Assembly (NCBI GenBank): GCA_019635015.1
Contig: JAHCAG010000004.1
Span: 62,001-126,000 of the forward strand
Origin: Burkholderiales bacterium
GTDB lineage: Bacteria; Pseudomonadota; Gammaproteobacteria; Burkholderiales; SG8-41
Length of the DNA: 64,000 bases
Direction of reading: 5' to 3'
The translations under genes were made by a program, and so were the position numbers. Under the pieces are notes generated by a model. It made no database searches. It saw nothing but the letters and a program-made list of their open reading frames with translations, and had not been told where the DNA came from. Below are positions 63,134-64,000 of the stretch, in pieces (positions within the stretch are counted from its first letter, which is position 1; each line of letters starts with the position of its first letter).

Positions 63134-64000
63134 TCCGGATCGCGGGCCTGCTCATCGCATCGCTGGCGCTGTCCCCCGCCGCGACCGCCGCGACCGCGGG
63201 GCAGACACAGGAGGAACTGCGCGAGCTGCGCGCGCGCATTGCCGCCATGCAGAAGAAGCTGGCGGCCGCCGAGGAGAGCCGCAGCGAAGCCTCCGATGCC
63301 CTGCGCGAATCGGAGCAGGCCATCTCGGAAGCCAACCGCGAGTTGCGCCAGCTCGCCGTGCAATCCCGGGAATCGGCCGCCAAAATGTCCGGGCTGCGCA
63401 AATCGGCGGAGGCCGCCGGCGCCACGCTGCAGGGCCAGCAGGAACTCCTCGGCCGCATGCTGCGTCAGCAATACTTCCAGGGCGAACCCGACGCGCTGCG
63501 CCTGGTGCTGGGCCGCGAAGACCCCAGCGCGCTGGCGCGCCAGCTGCATTACCTGTCGCATGTCGCACGCGCCCGCGCGCAGCTGGTTGACGGCCTGCGC
63601 GCGAACCTGCGGGAACTCGAGCGTCTGCAGGCGGAAATCGCCGCGGAAGCTGAAGCCATTGCCCGCATTACCCGCGAACAGACCGCCCAGCGGGCGCGCC
63701 TCGAACAGGAAAAACGCGCCCGTGCCGGCGTGTTGTCCCGGCTGGCGCGGGACATCCAGAAACAGCAGCGCGAAATGCGCGCCATGCAGGCCAACGAAAA
63801 CCGCCTGACACGGCTCGTCGACCAGCTGACCCGGCTGGTGAGAAAACCGGCAGCGTCCGGAAAGCCGGCCGCGCCGGGAAAACCGCGCCCCCGCAACGAA
63901 GCCCTCCCGTCCGGGTCAGCCGACGGCAGCCCCTTCGCCGCCCTGCGCGGCAGCCTGGCATTACCGGTGCGCGGGGAACTTGGCAGCCGCTTTGGCAGTC
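63130..64000 (+). CDS. envC: Murein hydrolase activator EnvC-like, 3' end cut
   Basis: At least 290 residues, running past the window edge. GTG 63130 is used because it overlaps the gpmI stop. A signal peptide (IAGLLIASLALSPAATAA) is followed by long coiled-coil segments (QTQEELRELRARIAAMQKKL; MLRQQYFQGEPDALRLVLG, a common EnvC region), a Pro/Lys-rich linker and the start of the LytM domain, LPVRGELGSRFG. EnvC is recruited by FtsEX to activate amidases at the septum; ftsEX lie at 14363-15926. Confidence 0.92.

Overview
The window reads as a chromosomal segment of a GC-rich betaproteobacterium. The evidence is synteny and family content: lolB-ispE-tRNA-Gln-prs, the small cytochrome-oxidase-associated families DUF2244, DUF2970 and DUF2909, a caa3-type subunit II carrying a fused cytochrome c, and the ftsY-ftsE-ftsX-rpoH string. 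I cannot name a genus. No rRNA, insertion sequence, prophage or CRISPR array is visible.

Layout. 1-4270 (minus): prs (cut by the window edge), tRNA-Gln, ispE, lolB and an outer-membrane TPR lipoprotein. 4401-9211 (plus): a Gld-like ABC exporter (ATPase, permease, auxiliary protein, DUF4340 protein), then mutM. 9215-13263 (minus): ferredoxin, coaD, rsmD and a paired inactive/active M16 peptidase. 13401-16896 (plus): ftsY, ftsE, ftsX and rpoH, the last preceded by an extended -10 promoter and a CIRCE operator. 16946-26224 (minus): an aerobic respiration block with DUF2244, coxB, coxA, a 37-residue protein, ctaG, DUF2970, coxC, surf1, a SCO-like protein, ctaA, ctaB and sco. 26320-30763 (minus): a complete bioBFHCD operon. 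30836-31543: comF.

31559-56051 (minus) is the main accessory region, a roughly 24.5 kb MSHA-type IV pilus locus. Transcription order is mshE-G-F-B-A-C-D-O-P-Q(1)-Q(2)-I-I2-J-K-L-M-N, a circular permutation of the usual I...N-E...Q order. It carries two tandem MshQ-type giant surface proteins (about 1595 and 2000 residues). Three sites with the sigma-54 signature GG-N10-GC lie just upstream of mshE and of each of the two pilin genes, and a strong intrinsic terminator follows the second pilin gene. These sites suggest RpoN control of the motor and pilin genes, with the pilin made in excess over the minor components. MshE has tandem c-di-GMP-binding (MshEN) motifs.

56195-64000: trmL (plus), then a minus-strand run from arsR through a PglL-type O-oligosaccharyltransferase, rhodanese, grxC, secB, an SH3-domain protein and gpsA. 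Divergent from arsR are gpmI and a partial envC (plus). The ArsR protein has two cysteines spaced as in the persulfide sensors SqrR/BigR, and the PglL-type ligase is a candidate pilin glycosylase.

A short AT-rich element with core AATAAAAACAAATACTTA recurs at four gene junctions, with a fifth degenerate copy, in both orientations. It is the most unexplained signal in the window.
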